Part shown: positions 11,350-23,892 of the stretch, piece by piece
Numbering within the stretch: the first letter of the stretch is position 1
How the letters are laid out: the number at the start of each line of letters is the position of its first letter
Source: Psococerastis gibbosa
Taxonomy: Eukaryota; Arthropoda; Insecta; Psocodea; Psocidae
DNA: 64,000 bases
Reading direction: 5' to 3'
NCBI GenBank assembly: GCA_963971405.1
Contig: OZ020484.1
Coordinates: 17,174,001-17,238,000, forward strand
Notes under the pieces: generated by a model
Database searches by the model: none
Seen by the model: only the letters and a program-made list of their open reading frames with translations
What the model was told of the DNA's origin: nothing
Translations under genes and position numbers: made by a program

Positions 11350-11522
11350 TTGGGAGAACCATCGCCCATTGCGCACACAAATGCAACAATTGCTTGAAAA
11401 TCGATAACGTCAAACTACTGTGTAGGTAAGCTACAGTAACCATAGAATAAATATTTACTGACAGTAACCGAAATTACATACAATTTACTGTGTACAACCG
11501 TATCATATTAGCATGCTGGCAG

Positions 11523-11683
11523 CATGGACGGATACAGGGGGATAGCTCCCCCCCCCCATATTTGGTAAATCTATTAATTTATTACGCTGTGATTTAAACG
11601 ATCCTATATACGTTGTTTTTCCTGTTTTGACTCGCAACTATCCCCCCCCCCCCCGCCCCCGAAACAGGCTGGATCCGTCTGTG
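11523..11683. mobile_element. G/C-rich hAT-type MITE
   Basis: A 161-base element with ends CATGGACGGATACAG and, reverse-complemented, CACAGACGGATCCAG. It contains one C-run near each end. The flanks gctggcag and gctgcctc agree at 5 of 8 positions, so any 8-base duplication is eroded. A relative with a clearer duplication is at 18044-18221. Confidence 0.55.
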
Positions 11684-11913
11684 GCTGCCTCCTATCATAT
11701 AAGCAGAATGTACATATTTAAGGCAGTTGTATGAAAAATTATGTTATAGCAATGCCGTAACCCTAGATAGATATATAATTATAAGTTATTCAAACTAAAA
11801 TAAGATATGTGATGAAAAACCGAATTTTCATTTTCAACCAAATTTCTGGCTACCGCCTTGTATGAGACTGTAAGGTGGCCGCTTCAGGCGCTAATTATGT
11901 CTGGGATATTATA

Positions 11914-12415
11914 GGGGTCTTCACAGTGTTCGTGTTATCGAGTTATACCTAGTTAAGTGTGTTATATCAACCTAAGTTAACACACCACTAACCCGATAAC
12001 CAACTAACCAGCGTGCTATCCTAAACCCACCTCCAAGTTGGTTAACGTGTTATTTACCTTGCTATAGCTCAGGTTTGACCGCCGCCATATTTGTTTTTGT
12101 CGATTGATTTGAAACACGCGTTTAAAATGTTATAGTATTTAAATTTATTTGTATAATCTATTATCACAAGCAATTACCGTAAATACTTAAAATTATAATG
12201 ACCAAAATGAACAAAAAATATAAATAAATGTGGCACTAGAATAGAGTTCTGCCACTTTCTTTAAACCCGTTCCACGAACGTCTGACTACTACCACGTTGT
12301 TTACTCAGTCGATATAGCATGATAACTCACTCCCGAGGTCCACTCACGATTGTGTGTTAACTTGAATAGCACATCTAACTCGATAACTCGATAACACGAA
12401 CACTGCGAAGACCCC
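11914..12415 (-). mobile_element. 500-base TA-flanked MITE, copy 2 (inverted)
   Basis: Begins GGGGTCTTCACAGTGTTCGT and ends with its reverse complement. TA on each side forms the target duplication. The interior runs in the opposite sense to copy 1 (ttgaccgccgccatatttg), placing the two copies as a large inverted pair about 1.4 kb apart. Confidence 0.8.
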
Positions 12416-12662
12416 TAAAGTACAATATTTTCAAGGGTTTTAGAGAATAATTTGTTTTTGACACTGAAAATAAATAAACAGTTGCATTTATCCCCGGCTT
12501 CACCACAGGTAAGTACACCTCTTGTTTCAATTCATGCGACGTTCACGAATCCGAAACAATTTTGTAGGTACTCTTCCCATGTTGGGAAAAGAGTGTATTT
12601 TCGAATCTTGGTCATGTTAAAAAAAAATTCCCTTCGCGGCTAAAGGTGAAGTACTTCTAAAT

Positions 12663-12865
12663 AAATAAATATTGACTTTTTGTTCTATTACTAAGCCAAC
12701 CTAGCGGAGTTAAGCCCCCTCTTACAGTCAACTAGGAAGGCCCGGGACCGCCTGCTTTACATGCCCTCCTGAACATGGCCAGAAAATGTAACAAGTGTGG
12801 GACTCGAACCAACAACCTTTCGGGTGAAAGTCGGAGTCTGTATCACTACTCTACATGTCCTGATG
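12663..12865 (-). mobile_element. tRNA-Glu-derived SINE with 10-base target duplication
   Basis: On the minus strand the head reads GTAGAGTAGTGATACAGACT, then a GACTTTCACCC anticodon-like segment as in tRNA-Glu (UUC), then GGTTCGAGTCC, a perfect Pol III B box. The body contains ggagttaagccccctcttac (plus strand) and the tail is AT-rich (aaataaatatt). The 10 bases acttctaaat occur at 12653-12662 and 12866-12875 and form the target duplication. Tail-only relatives are at 35086-35170 and 46284-46336. Confidence 0.8.
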
Positions 12866-12875
12866 ACTTCTAAAT

Positions 12876-15170
12876 TTAGATGCCAAAAATTTATTTCACG
12901 AATCCTGAATCCATCAATGGAGAGGAAATGGTAAAAAACGAACTGGAAAGTAGTACGTGAAAACAGTTGGAGAGCGGAGCATGTTGGGCTAGGCGTAGAC
13001 CGCCTCGGGCGAGGCGTGAGCACAAGTAGTGCTTTGAACAAACAGGAGGAAGAGAAGTCGGATGAGAGGCTTATTGTAGACCGTCAAGTGGACGAAGGAT
13101 TGTTTATTTGGACAAAACACACATTTCCAGTTGTATAGGGCCTGGCGTGAGTTGGCATTCCTAACCTGCTGCCACGACCAAGCCAAGGTGCTAAGGACTC
13201 CCCGCTATACTCATCAATTCATTATTATTATGAAAGGAACCAATGGACAGCCCAAAAAGGTCAACTCCGAGCTAACAAGTTGTTCAATTAAATACGAATC
13301 ACAATGTACGCCCAGCACTTTTTACATTAATTTATCGTAGGGTCAGTAGCACGAGCTTTAAAAATAAATTTTTTAACGTCAGAATAACTGAATAAGGTTT
13401 TAATATTGTATAGCATATAAGTATATAATACAGTCTAGATGGGAGAATTCAACTAGTACGCAAGCGAGAAGCGATGGCGAAGAAGTATATTCAAAATTAA
13501 CAGGGTATAATTGTACGCACCAATAAAATACGCAGAACACTTAAAGAAGCGCAAAGTATGAAGTATCTAATTGTATAATAACTCACCATTGCACAGAATA
13601 ACGGTTTCAACAGATTTCTAACCATATTCTAAAATATCTGACTTACCTAGAACAAAGTAAACAGTACATAATTAATTTAGAGCCAAATCATGAAATATAG
13701 TTTATACATAATTTAAAACAGGAAAACCTATCAACTCGGCACAATGGTAATTATTAAGGGACAGACCCATCATAACTTGAAATGTCTCGGTTTGAATTAA
13801 TTATTGAACGGCACAACAATGCATTGTTAGATACTAAGCTGTATTCCATACAGATACTTTTCAAGCGGTGGTAGGACCAGGTCTAATATCGGAGAAAGTG
13901 AACGAAAAGATATTGTAAATGGCTGTTATATCTATATACGGTAAGCACAGGGTATATAAGTTATGGCAATGAAATAAACCGAATGAAGCAGAGACAATAA
14001 ATAAAAAGCTTGATTTAAAGCTTTGTGTCAGAATATTATGAATGAAATGATTTGTCAAAAGTGAGGCGAATGACAGAGAACGCAATGATTTTTAAAATCA
14101 ATCGAGCAGAACTTGCGGTCGCGTTCCAAAGATGCCTTTGTTCATCGTCTTGAACGCACACCTAGAATGCCTAAACCACGTTATGACCAAATTAGGAATT
14201 CACAAAATTATGCCTAGCTTTGTTACAATTTCCATTCCCATTCTCTCTTCATTACATTTAATTAATAAAGAACTTCTTGTCTTCGTTAATGGCTTTAGAA
14301 ATGTTCAACAAAGCAAAAACAAAAATAATTTTAAATAATGACAATAATAATATTATATAGAGAAGCAAATCTTTGTAAAACGTCCGAAAACTGCAGATAA
14401 ATCCGAAAAATGGTCTCATGGTGATGTGAACATCATTAATTTATTATTATTTAAAACATAGAGGTGTCTTAAATGATTTGATAAGGAATTGTAATTTTTA
14501 GCCTTCTGCATATATGATCTATAATAAATTCAGTAAATTTAGAAAAAGTCTAAATAAGATTAATCAGGAACTAAGACAATGAGAGAGTTCTTATTAACTT
14601 TAATAACATGGACCCGAAAAATAATCCTATTAAAGCCCAAAGAAACAGCTACTAAATCCCAAGTTAAGAATGTTCACAATCATTAGAACCATCGACAGAG
14701 AGTAGAGGTTGAGTTCTAGAGTTTCATCCCCAAAAGATTAAAATGATGTGATTTCTGATACAGACTAGCATTGATGGCATTCTTGAGCAACATCTACTTG
14801 AACAAGGGCGGGAAGCATTGACAGTTTTATTCAAACTCGAGAAATTTGTGGACGACATTCGATTTTTATTTCCATGGTTAGGTAGACTACGTGCGTACTT
14901 TAGATATACACTAGACCTGAAGAATGTGTCATTTCAAAGATTGCATTGTTTTGAGTTGCACCTAATTGTACTGACAACTAATGGAGCATGTCTAGCAACT
15001 CCACTGCGACCGTTTATTGTCCAGGCATGTTATACAAGTAGCCTCTTTTATTTTACTTTAGCACATTACCACAATGTACTAGATTGAGTCTATGCCTATC
15101 AATGATGACATTTTGCTTAGACAAGTTTGCCATCACATCGTTGAACTCCAGACGTAACACATAAATGTAG
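12876..15170. other. No gene recognised
   Basis: Short frames only. Around 13137-13230 the plus strand reads AWRELAFLTCC before an (att)n stretch, which could be the end of a LINE, but it is too short to claim. The rest is AT-rich with nothing recognisable. Confidence 0.3.
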
Positions 15171-15176
15171 TTTAGG

Positions 15177-15333
15177 TGTCCGGTGGCATAGTTTGTATCG
15201 CTTACTCGTACTTTTGCGCATCTCAACACATGGAATCGGAGACCTGTCGTAACTCAACATAGGTAATACCTACAGAGGCAACTGAACAAGTCATTTTGAC
15301 ACATTCTTTCGATTGTTTGTACGTGATAAAGCT
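15177..15333 (+). repeat. tRNA-like SINE, family B copy
   Basis: Aligns with 7763-7922 over its length (ggaatcggagacctgtcgta, then aactcaacataggtaatacc). It starts ggtgtccggtggcatagttt, which resembles a tRNA D-arm/A-box. No target duplication was identified. Confidence 0.4.
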
Positions 15334-15339
15334 AGCTGG

Positions 15340-17080
15340 CGCTAGGCCGCAGCATGTTCAAGTGAGTAAATCTGTACATTTTTTGAACTTTCAATTTTAT
15401 TAAGCAGCACAGCGTTGAACCTAACATGCCCGATAAAAACTTTTGGGCTAATTCTATAGGCTATAAGTTCTTAGTAACCATTTAAAACCATTCACGGACG
15501 GTATTCAAAAGCTTGCGACTATGCGTCAGATTGGAGGGGAAGTAAATTTTTAAGTATAATGCAGTTTAAATTCATTACAAAGTAGGGGTGAAGGGAGGAT
15601 TAGACTTAGACGATTGGACATACACATGTTTAGACAAAGGCAGGATCACTTCGGAGCAATAAGCTTGGCCTCAAAGACACAAAGAGGGCGGTTACAGTCG
15701 GCCGGCAAAGCACAATGACCGGCGGTGGGAGCTCGTCAGCGGTGTGCTGACTGCTGACCCACTACCCCTCACCACCCTTACTCAGCAAATTCAAAGTGAC
15801 ATGACAGCACTGAATCAAGTTGCGTGTTTAACTTGGGGCACCGTAGGAAACAATATCTGCTCGTATGTAGTCAGTATAGGCGGATCTAGGATTGGGAGGG
15901 GGGGGGGGGGGTGGTTCAGGCTTCGCTCTGGATAGCCAAGGTTTCCTATTATTGTAGTTATTGACATCTCAGTGACGCAGTCCCCACTTTAAACTCACAT
16001 ACAGTATCTCCCCTGCGACCACTGGGTATGGCAGACGTCAGACCCGGCAGTGAAACCTGCGCTAGGAACATATTGTACACTGTACTCGTATGTTCGTAGT
16101 ACGAACTACGAAGTTGCGGATCGATTCTACTATAATGGTATCACTAAGCAGAAATGCTGTATGAATTTCAAGTTTGATTGGAAAGCTGTTTCCAGTTTTC
16201 TGATAGTACTTGAGGGTCAACTTTGTTGGCTTCCCACGCAGTCATGGTGTAGCAAACCAACATGACGGAATAACAGACAATAAAGAATGCATGACGACAA
16301 CATTTTCAATACAATCTGCTCCAAACTCTAACTGTTATAGTCGTCAGTGTTTCAGAGTTCCATTGTGTCTATACACAAGTTTTATGTACAATACAATAAG
16401 AAAATTGTCAAATTGTAGAAATTGCAATTTAAATAATTTAAAAATAAATAAAAGCAGAGGAAGCCTTGTATACGTATATTGCTTGTTAATTTAAGCAGTG
16501 TTGTGTTGTTTGTATGTATGTAGCCTGACGACTGGCATAGCGCCGAAACCGCTCACATACATATTTTTTTGTTTTGTTTTGTTAATACTTGACAAAGTTT
16601 TTAAAGAAGAAACTTGCTTTAAATCCTAATTTTTCACGTTTTCCACGAGAAAAATGAGGTAAAAGATACCACGGCCGTACGACCAGCATGGCTAATTTCT
16701 TCGCAAATTCCTTACTAATTACTCATTGTGTTCAACACCAGATTTAATTAATTTAAATACACTTATTATAAACCTGAATTCGTCATTAATAGCAATAACT
16801 TGCAAACCATTATCATGTCGGGGAAATTTTCTATACTGGATTTAGCCATATAGAATCTGAACCTCCTAAACTATTAAGAAATAGTTATAAAGTATCACCC
16901 TAAGGTTTTTTGTGACAGTGGTAATATGGGGGTGCAGGCGGCGCGTGCTTCCCACTAATGAGGCCTCATTTTGCTCTGTTTGTTTTTTTGGATTTCCCAT
17001 ATTGTCTCTGTCTACGACTAATCTTTATTGATACGCGCCATTACGGTTTCTTGGTCGGCACACCACCCATTTCCGCTACA
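15340..17080. other. No gene recognised; G-run near 15898
   Basis: Contains a piece that looks like one end of a G-rich MITE (ggcggatctaggattgggag followed by a G run) at 15877-15915, without a visible partner end. Nothing else could be identified. Confidence 0.3.
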
Positions 17081-17184
17081 TCACTATTTTGACCCCTTCC
17101 TAGGAATCAATTCTATTTTAAAATGAACGCAGTTTTTCAGCTGACTGACGCGGGTTATTGCTTTGTACCTGGTTTCTCTTAGAG

Positions 17185-17290
17185 TTCTATACAGGAGAGA
17201 TGGGACATTCGCTTCCAACAAGGATATTTTTTTAATTACATATGCCAGCACCCATGTCTCCATCGACCAATCAGAGCTTCGGCCAATTGC
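17185..17290. repeat. Repeat shared with 53577-53680
   Basis: The 20-base block gagttctatacaggagagat recurs, with one difference, at about 53581. The following segments keep a parallel layout (ccaacaaggatattt against gccaagaatattt, then accaatcagagc in both). Too diverged to classify. The minus-strand 127-codon frame that overlaps it (17084-17467) has no recognisable domain. Confidence 0.4.
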
Positions 17291-17828
17291 ACGTATTTCT
17301 TTTATTACTAACCGACGGAATTTGTTGTAGAGAAAAGCACCCCCCGGAGGCAAGGCCACAAGGTAGGAAACCCCCATCGGCAGACCGAGGACAACCCTTT
17401 GTGAAAGAATTGAATAGGACAATTCGCCAGAGCAAGAGGAAAAAACCAGATATTTAAAATGGATCAATGTAGGTGACCTGCAGGGTGCAGTTCATTTCAA
17501 AATAGTAAAAAATATGAACGCATTAAATTCTTAGTAATATAGCGTGAGAAAAAGACATCATTGAAACCTCCACTTGGGCCCCAAAGCCTTATCATAAAAT
17601 TTTGATAAATTTAACTGATCATCTAGCCTCTTTTTTAGTGAGAGTTGTCAAAAATGCTGCAAAGCAGTATGAAGTCTATTTCAGCAGAATGTCAAAATAT
17701 TTTTACAGCTATTACAAGGAACATTTAGTATTATTTCATGAGTTTCAGAATAAATAAGCATAAAAAGGAATCATTATTGACAAAAAAAAATTGAAAACAG
17801 AATCCACTGATAGCAATTTAACGTATGT

Positions 17829-18037
17829 GGTATAGTCCACGCAAAATGAGAAAAGTATGGACATGGAATGTTTTGATCCTGTACAACACTGTAAAAATAT
17901 TCTTTGCACAATTTTTGTTATGCCTTGCATCCAATGCAACAAGGTAATACAAACTGGTGCAAAGAATATTTTTACAGTGTTGCACAGGATCAAAACATTC
18001 CATGTCCATACTTTTCTCATTTTGCGTGGACTATACC
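17829..18037. mobile_element. Foldback element with about 95-base arms
   Basis: The left arm starts ggtatagtccacgcaaaatg and the right arm is its near-perfect reverse complement, separated by about 20 bases. The transcript would form one long hairpin. It fits a MITE of foldback type, but no target duplication is evident. A G-rich MITE begins 7 bases after its right end. Confidence 0.7.
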
Positions 18038-18043
18038 AACAGT

Positions 18044-18221
18044 CAAGGGCAGATACAGAGGGGGGCATGGGGTAGCTGCTCTTTCCCCACTCAAAAAAAA
18101 ATTATAGTCTGTTGTAAATCAATTTAATACGTTATAATTTAATCAATACTATGAATTTAGTCTATTTTGACCCACCAATACCCCCCCCCCCCCGCCCCCG
18201 AAAGCGCTTAATTCGTCCCTG
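18044..18221. mobile_element. G/C-rich hAT-type MITE
   Basis: 178 bases with left end CAAGGGCAGATACAGAG and right end closing TTCGTCCCTG. The flanks ccaacagt and tctacagt agree at 6 of 8 positions, the expected size for hAT. The interior has a long C run near the right end and resembles 11523-11683. Confidence 0.6.
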
Positions 18222-18894
18222 TCTACAGTAAATAAGAGACAGTAATTTTTATTGTTTTTCGCAATGGTAAATACACACATGCCGTTATACAGAAATTACA
18301 CATCCAGATGCAGAAATAATTTGAGGGCGCGTTATGTAGAAGTCGTATATATATTGTAGTACGCAACAGTACAATCTTCGATGTTCCGAGAGATACAATA
18401 GATAGAGAAAACATGGCACAATTAATTATTATCAGACAAAACTTGGCTATTCACTTGCAACCCTAATTTGGTTTAAGAGCACTTCTAAGACCGGCCACGT
18501 GCTCCCCCCGTTTTTTACCGAATGCATCTGTCAACCCATCTGCTATTTTGGGATCCATGTCATATTTCATACTTCCAACGAGGACCTCCGCCTATTTTTG
18601 GGCGACCTTTCCGTAATACACACCGCCGCCTTAGTACAGGGGTTGCCTTCACCAACAGTCGGGGGGTGACATCTATAAATTACACGTTCATGAACTGAGA
18701 CGTAAGTCTTGTCAAGATCTCAAAGTGAATATGGTACAATACGCAAAACGCCTGATAGGGGCAAATGCGAATGATAGTGAAATTTTTGGTAAGGGTCGGC
18801 ATAGTGTCGGAAATCCTGTCGACAATCATTTCCGATGGTGTGGTCATGTTTTTGGTTAAGATTAAGAGTATATACGTAGAACATTGACACCACA

Positions 18895-19260
18895 AAATTA
18901 AACACTTTTCATTTTGTATTTCATTAACTCAGCAAGTTATTAAAAATTTGGCTCATTTAACTTGTAGAAGACTTCTTCGTGCATCACGTAATCGGGTATT
19001 TATACTTCGGTGTTGTTGTTTTTCCAAAATTCTGTTTTACGCGAAATTTTAGTCCCAAATTTTTTTTTTGTTGAAAGAACTAAGGTACCCAAAATTTCCA
19101 ATTTCCTATTATATTGTATGATGCATGAAACAGTCCTCTATAACTTGAATGAGCCTAATCTTTATTAACTTGCTTTGTTAATTAAATAAAAATAAATAAG
19201 AAGTCAATAAAAACAACAAATTTTGGGGTGCTAAATTTCTACGCAGCATGTCCTCCTATG
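18895..19260. repeat. Imperfect inverted repeat
   Basis: The left arm (about 18905-18990, reverse complement) and right arm (about 19118-19200) share tgatgca(c/t)gaa, tcttctacaa-like and atgagcc(a/t)aat blocks, followed by ttaataacttgct. A half-length copy occurs at 62905-63030. Likely a worn MITE; ends not defined. Confidence 0.5.
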
Positions 19261-19477
19261 TGAAAGTTAGTTGAAGTCACCCGTAATAGCGACTATATTG
19301 CTGCAGGGAAAGATGAAACTTCTCTATTCCAGCAAAAAAAAATTCTTGCTTAATATTAGATTATTAGGTACTGAATTTTTGATCCTATAATTAGTAACTA
19401 TTTCCTACTTGTATTTTTCTATACATGGGATTTAATTTCTGGTATTTTGCATGAAGAACCCTACTAATTTTTTTTCT

Positions 19478-19570
19478 TTACAAAGGTTAATCGCTTACAA
19501 ACAATTTAATGAATGTATCCGATTGACCTTTTCAGTCGCCTCTCCGATCGCATGGCATGTAGAGACTTGC
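19478..19570 (-). repeat. SINE family B, 3' part
   Basis: As reverse complement it matches the 3' half of 7763-7922 (atcggagaggcgactgaaaa, then ggtcaatcggatacattcat). The head is missing. Confidence 0.45.
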
Positions 19571-19802
19571 ACAAATACAAGAATTTACCACCTGGACATC
19601 GAGAATGACATTCCATATTCGCAAAACAATGAACAATTGATTTAGCACACCCTGGGGTTCCCTAAATCCACCGTAAAAGCTGACAAACGTAAATTTGCGA
19701 AAAAAGCGTGGTGGGTGGCCCGCGGCCATTTGGATTTTATATTTTGTGATTTGTTGGTCAGGGGGGATGAGTGTGTGAGTTTGGAGCTGTTAATTTTTAA
19801 CC

Positions 19803-20010
19803 CACGGCCGTGCCCAAGTTTTGATTTCGGGCGGGGGGGGGGGGGGTTTGTTAACGTAATTTATTCATGAAAGTCCATTCTATCCAGTGTTCAACCTCAA
19901 ATAAATTCATTCCAATTCTTCAAACAAAACAGGTTTACATTTTTAAAAAAATTATTTATGGGGGGGGGGGGGTCCGGACCCCTTGGACCACCCCCCTGGG
20001 CACGGCTATG
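19803..20010. mobile_element. G-rich hAT-type MITE, copy 2
   Basis: A 208-base element with ends CACGGCCGTGCCCA and, reverse-complemented, CATAGCCGTGCCCAGG. It is flanked by ttttaacc and tcttaacc (7 of 8), the hAT-size duplication. It has two long G runs and the same tccggacccc near the right end as copy 1 at 1634-1805. Confidence 0.75.
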
Positions 20011-20245
20011 TCTTAACCATTTACTATAGAATGGGAAATCATTAGTCAATTTTACATTTTAGCAATGACTATCTATGCAAGTTCGCCACGATGTTTACAT
20101 TTCTGAATTTAAAATTGCTAACATTTAGCTTTTTGCAAATTGCTATACAGTACCATCATCACCAAACATCGAAAGTAGTCAATATTTTTGTTAATTTATA
20201 ATTTATTGGTGCTATTATTCACCAAGACATTTCTACAGTTACATG

Positions 20246-20385
20246 CAGGCGCGGATCTACGGGGGGGGGGGGCGCTATAGCCCCCCTTAGGGTCCTAAAA
20301 ATGCGTAAAACTCCACTATTGCAGTCCTATTTTTCAAAAATTTTCACTTAGCCCCCTCCTTGGTCTCATTCTATATCCGCGCCTG
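20246..20385. mobile_element. 140-base hAT-type MITE
   Basis: Ends are CAGGCGCGGATCTA and, reverse-complemented, CAGGCGCGGATATA. The flanks gttacatg and gttacata match at 7 of 8 bases. The interior has a G run and the aaatgcgtaaaactccact motif shared with other G-rich elements of the window. Confidence 0.8.
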
Positions 20386-20459
20386 GTTACATACAAGCAC
20401 GAAAATGTCCTGTACTAGTTCGGAAAAGTCGCCCATACTTAAGCAACTGAAGCATTATT

Positions 20460-20982
20460 GCTTTCCAATTTATACGTAGTATAAGGAAAGCTTTGTGATG
20501 GTCGAAATTTTCGATTCCGAGATTTCAACGGATTTACACGTTTTCATGTCCCAGAAACCAAAAAAAGTGGTTTTTACGAAATGTCTGTCTGTCTGTAGTT
20601 CTGTCTGTTCATCGATTTCCGGGCAAACTACTAGGTCGATTTTGATGAAATTTGGCTTGTAGGTTTACAAAAATCATACCTCGGAACCATTTTTTTTATT
20701 TTGGGCCAATTCAATTTGGGGGGGGGGGTGGTTTATTCTCACAACTCCAAAAAAAGTCTAAAAAAATTATTTCTCAAAAACGGCTCCAACGATTTCTTTT
20801 AAATTTACATATATTGTAGTCGTTATTAATGTTGACAAAATGCGGGGGGTCGCTTGCCCCTTGATAGTTTGCTTACTTGGGGGTAAAAAAATTATTAACC
20901 ATGAAATTACTCATATTCTCTATCTACTAATCTACTGTTGATAAATTGGAAAGCATGTTCGAGTAAACTCGGACCGGTTCTT
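20460..20982 (+). mobile_element. 'GCTTTCCAATTTAT' family, copy A
   Basis: Starts gctttccaatttatacgtag and ends gagtaaactcggaccggttc. The same left and right blocks bound the copies at 51285-52534 and 55323-56227. The central part carries a (gtct)n tract and then cgattttgatgaaatttggc, read as DFDEI in one frame. The 3' end has a small hairpin cgagtaaactcg about 10 bases before the boundary. The family is non-autonomous as seen here; its class is uncertain. Confidence 0.65.
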
Positions 20983-23887
20983 AAATTTTATGGCAGGAAA
21001 GTTGTGCCCATAAAATAAAGAAGTGATGGAATATCAATATGTTAACCTTTAAGGATTAGATTGTGTAAATGAGAATTCTGCTGTACTGCGGTACCAATTT
21101 AGTGATCTAGCAGAGTATAATAATATATTTGTAAATAATAAAAATGGATATGTTATTGTACATACCTATACTTTATTGCCCTAAATTTAAACTGAATTTA
21201 TGGCTCGACAGGTAAATATTAATTGGTACAATATATTTTAATTTTAATAATGCAGCACAGGGAATATAAACTAATAAACTTCTTTATAAAAACATTGATA
21301 GTACAATAGCTATGCGGTACGTAATCGGAGTGACTGGGAAATATTAGACGCTCGAGTGACAATTTTTCAAGGCCTAGGGGGAGGGGGCTGAGCAAGTGAC
21401 AAGTGTTCCCACTTGACTACTGATCTGTATTATAACGTCCCTTCTGCCCGGCATTGTCCCTTAATTTGCCCTATTCAAGTCTGATCAGTGGGACACCACT
21501 GACATGCCATCCCTATAGCTAAACAAGGGGAGGAAAGCCAGTTTAAAGTGTCGTGCCCACTGCCCAGAGGCTATAGCTTACAATGTTTTATTGGCCAGTA
21601 TTGTACGCAAAAATACTGTAGTTTAATTGCTATTCGTAATAGTAATAACTAATAACCTTATAGAAAGGTATGAAACGGGTGAGTTCTGTCAAGATATTTT
21701 TACATTCAATACTCTCGATAGATTTCTTGTTTATATTTTTTAAAATTAAGAATAACGGATTACGGATAAAAACACATTGAAATGCTATTTTTATACCTTC
21801 ATTATCGATTAATAAAAGGTAGGTAAAATATATCAGCTATCTTACAATATTAGGCCTATTATCTTCATTCACATGAAATAAAATTAAATGAAAACGACTT
21901 TATTGACATATCAAAAGGCGAATTATAGGACTTTTCATGCTAACCCTAAAAAGATTTAATTATTAATACTTGAAATTATTACGAGAAAAGAAACGGGAGA
22001 GAAAGAGAGGGGGAAAAGTATATAGAGGGGGCATTATAGAAGATTTTGAAAATCACCTCACACAAAAAATGAGAACAATAAGTCCATAATATTATATTGT
22101 AGTTGCTGCTATAATCATAATCATTCTATGAAATAATGCATAAAGAAAGCGAAAATATCAGAGAATATTTAAAGAGTAACGGTTAAAAGGAAGCTGGCAA
22201 TATATATCAGGCATGTAGCCATCCAACAAAAACATCACCAGAAAAGTAACGAGAACAAAATTCTAAATTTGCCACAATCCATCATTCTATCACCAAGAAT
22301 CGATGTTGCACCTTGGCTGCTCTATTTTTTAACACTTCTGAAAGCGTCAGGGGAAGGAAAGAAAGCAGCTGGACCATATCGAGTAATGGGCCATATCGGT
22401 GTTAAAAAACTATAGAGGGAGGCTATGGAGTTTTGCACCCTTGGGGGCCATGGGCCATTTCCGATATTTTTTTAGCAACGCTTTGGGAGTTCTTCCATCT
22501 GACGCCAAAATCGGTGCCCCAAAGGAACTGATTCATGAGTTGACACTTCATTTAGCTCCTAAGTAAAAATAAAGATGAAAAAATTCTGAACGAAAACAAA
22601 TACTTGTATCAATATACTCGTGATAAGCTAGGAATACGACAGTACTAAATTGGTTGGTAAGTACTTTAAATAGGTAACTAATTGTCGAAATATAATATTA
22701 TATACACTTACACAAAGTCTTAGCCAGGGGGTCGTTTGGGTGTAATGTGTAATAATCAGGTTTGCGGAAGTAAGTTCGACCCTTCCGAAAAAAATCCTGG
22801 CTACCAGGCAATCATGCATATTAAGGAAGGATATTTATAGCTACCAATTAAGTATAATGTATTAATTATTGACAAAAGCTTAGCTGTTAAAGTATCAAAC
22901 AAGTTAGAACAAATAAAAAACACGAAGAAAATGGCACTTCTTTCTGCAATTATGGTATTATACCCGTCACAGTATCAACAACAAGCATGGGAAACTGCCA
23001 CAAAAAGAGCAGACAACATGCGAAATTTTCATAATATAGACGAATTGGACTTGAGTCATCCATAATCTAAGTGCGGTGCTCTGAACCTATATAGGATACG
23101 GTGAGAAACCTTTGGATTGATATAACCAAGTTATCATTAAAGTACAGATTGAGGGTTAGGACCAAACGATTATATTTCAGTAATCGTTTTTTAACATTTT
23201 TAATTAGATGTTTGCCGCACGCAACGGGCTCCCAGGTGCTGCCTATATCGGGCGCAGTACACTTTTTGTGCCCCATCTCTGCATATCCATCAGCCATTAA
23301 TTCAGTCTCTCAGATTCCCAAGACACCAGCAAGGTTACTTTATGGAGATTCTGATATTTGGGAGCACGAAAAGGTATATCAACTTATTTTTCTCAGTATT
23401 TTATACAATTTATAAGAGCCTTTGCGTGCTTCGAAGTTGAATGTGAAGCAGTGAGTATTTTACATCAAAGTCAAGTTTGTACGGTATTCGCCATCATCCA
23501 GATGGTGGAACAATAAGTCAATAAATTAAATAATTAATTAAGCCAATATGTAAATTAGACGAGATGTATTGGATCAAACCGGTTGTGATTTCAAATTGTC
23601 TTGCCTCTCAGAAGATGACGCTTTCTGCCATAGACTATAGAGCATGCATAGAGTACATAGGAATCATAAAGGACTTGCTTAATTGATTTTTCAAACGTCA
23701 TTGTTATTAATGTTTAGGCCTGATCCTATTTTCATTACTTTCACATCATTTAAAAGCTTCACTTTAAAAGTTTTCAAAATTTTCTATTACATATTTTATT
23801 ATTTTTTCTGTTACATGCGATAATTGTACAATTCTGTCTATTGATGCCATAATTGTACAGAATGCACTATATTTTCGCGGAAAAATA
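20983..23887. other. No gene recognised; AT-rich
   Basis: Contains only short frames. A 104-codon plus frame at 23101-23415 has no recognisable domain. The last bases (cttat) are the left target duplication of the BEL element. Confidence 0.35.
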
Positions 23888-23892
23888 CTTAT

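Noticed and set aside
12780-12865. A functional tRNA-Glu gene
   Set aside because: The B box and anticodon-like loop are present, but the acceptor and D stems do not pair, and the sequence continues into a SINE body with tail and target duplication.
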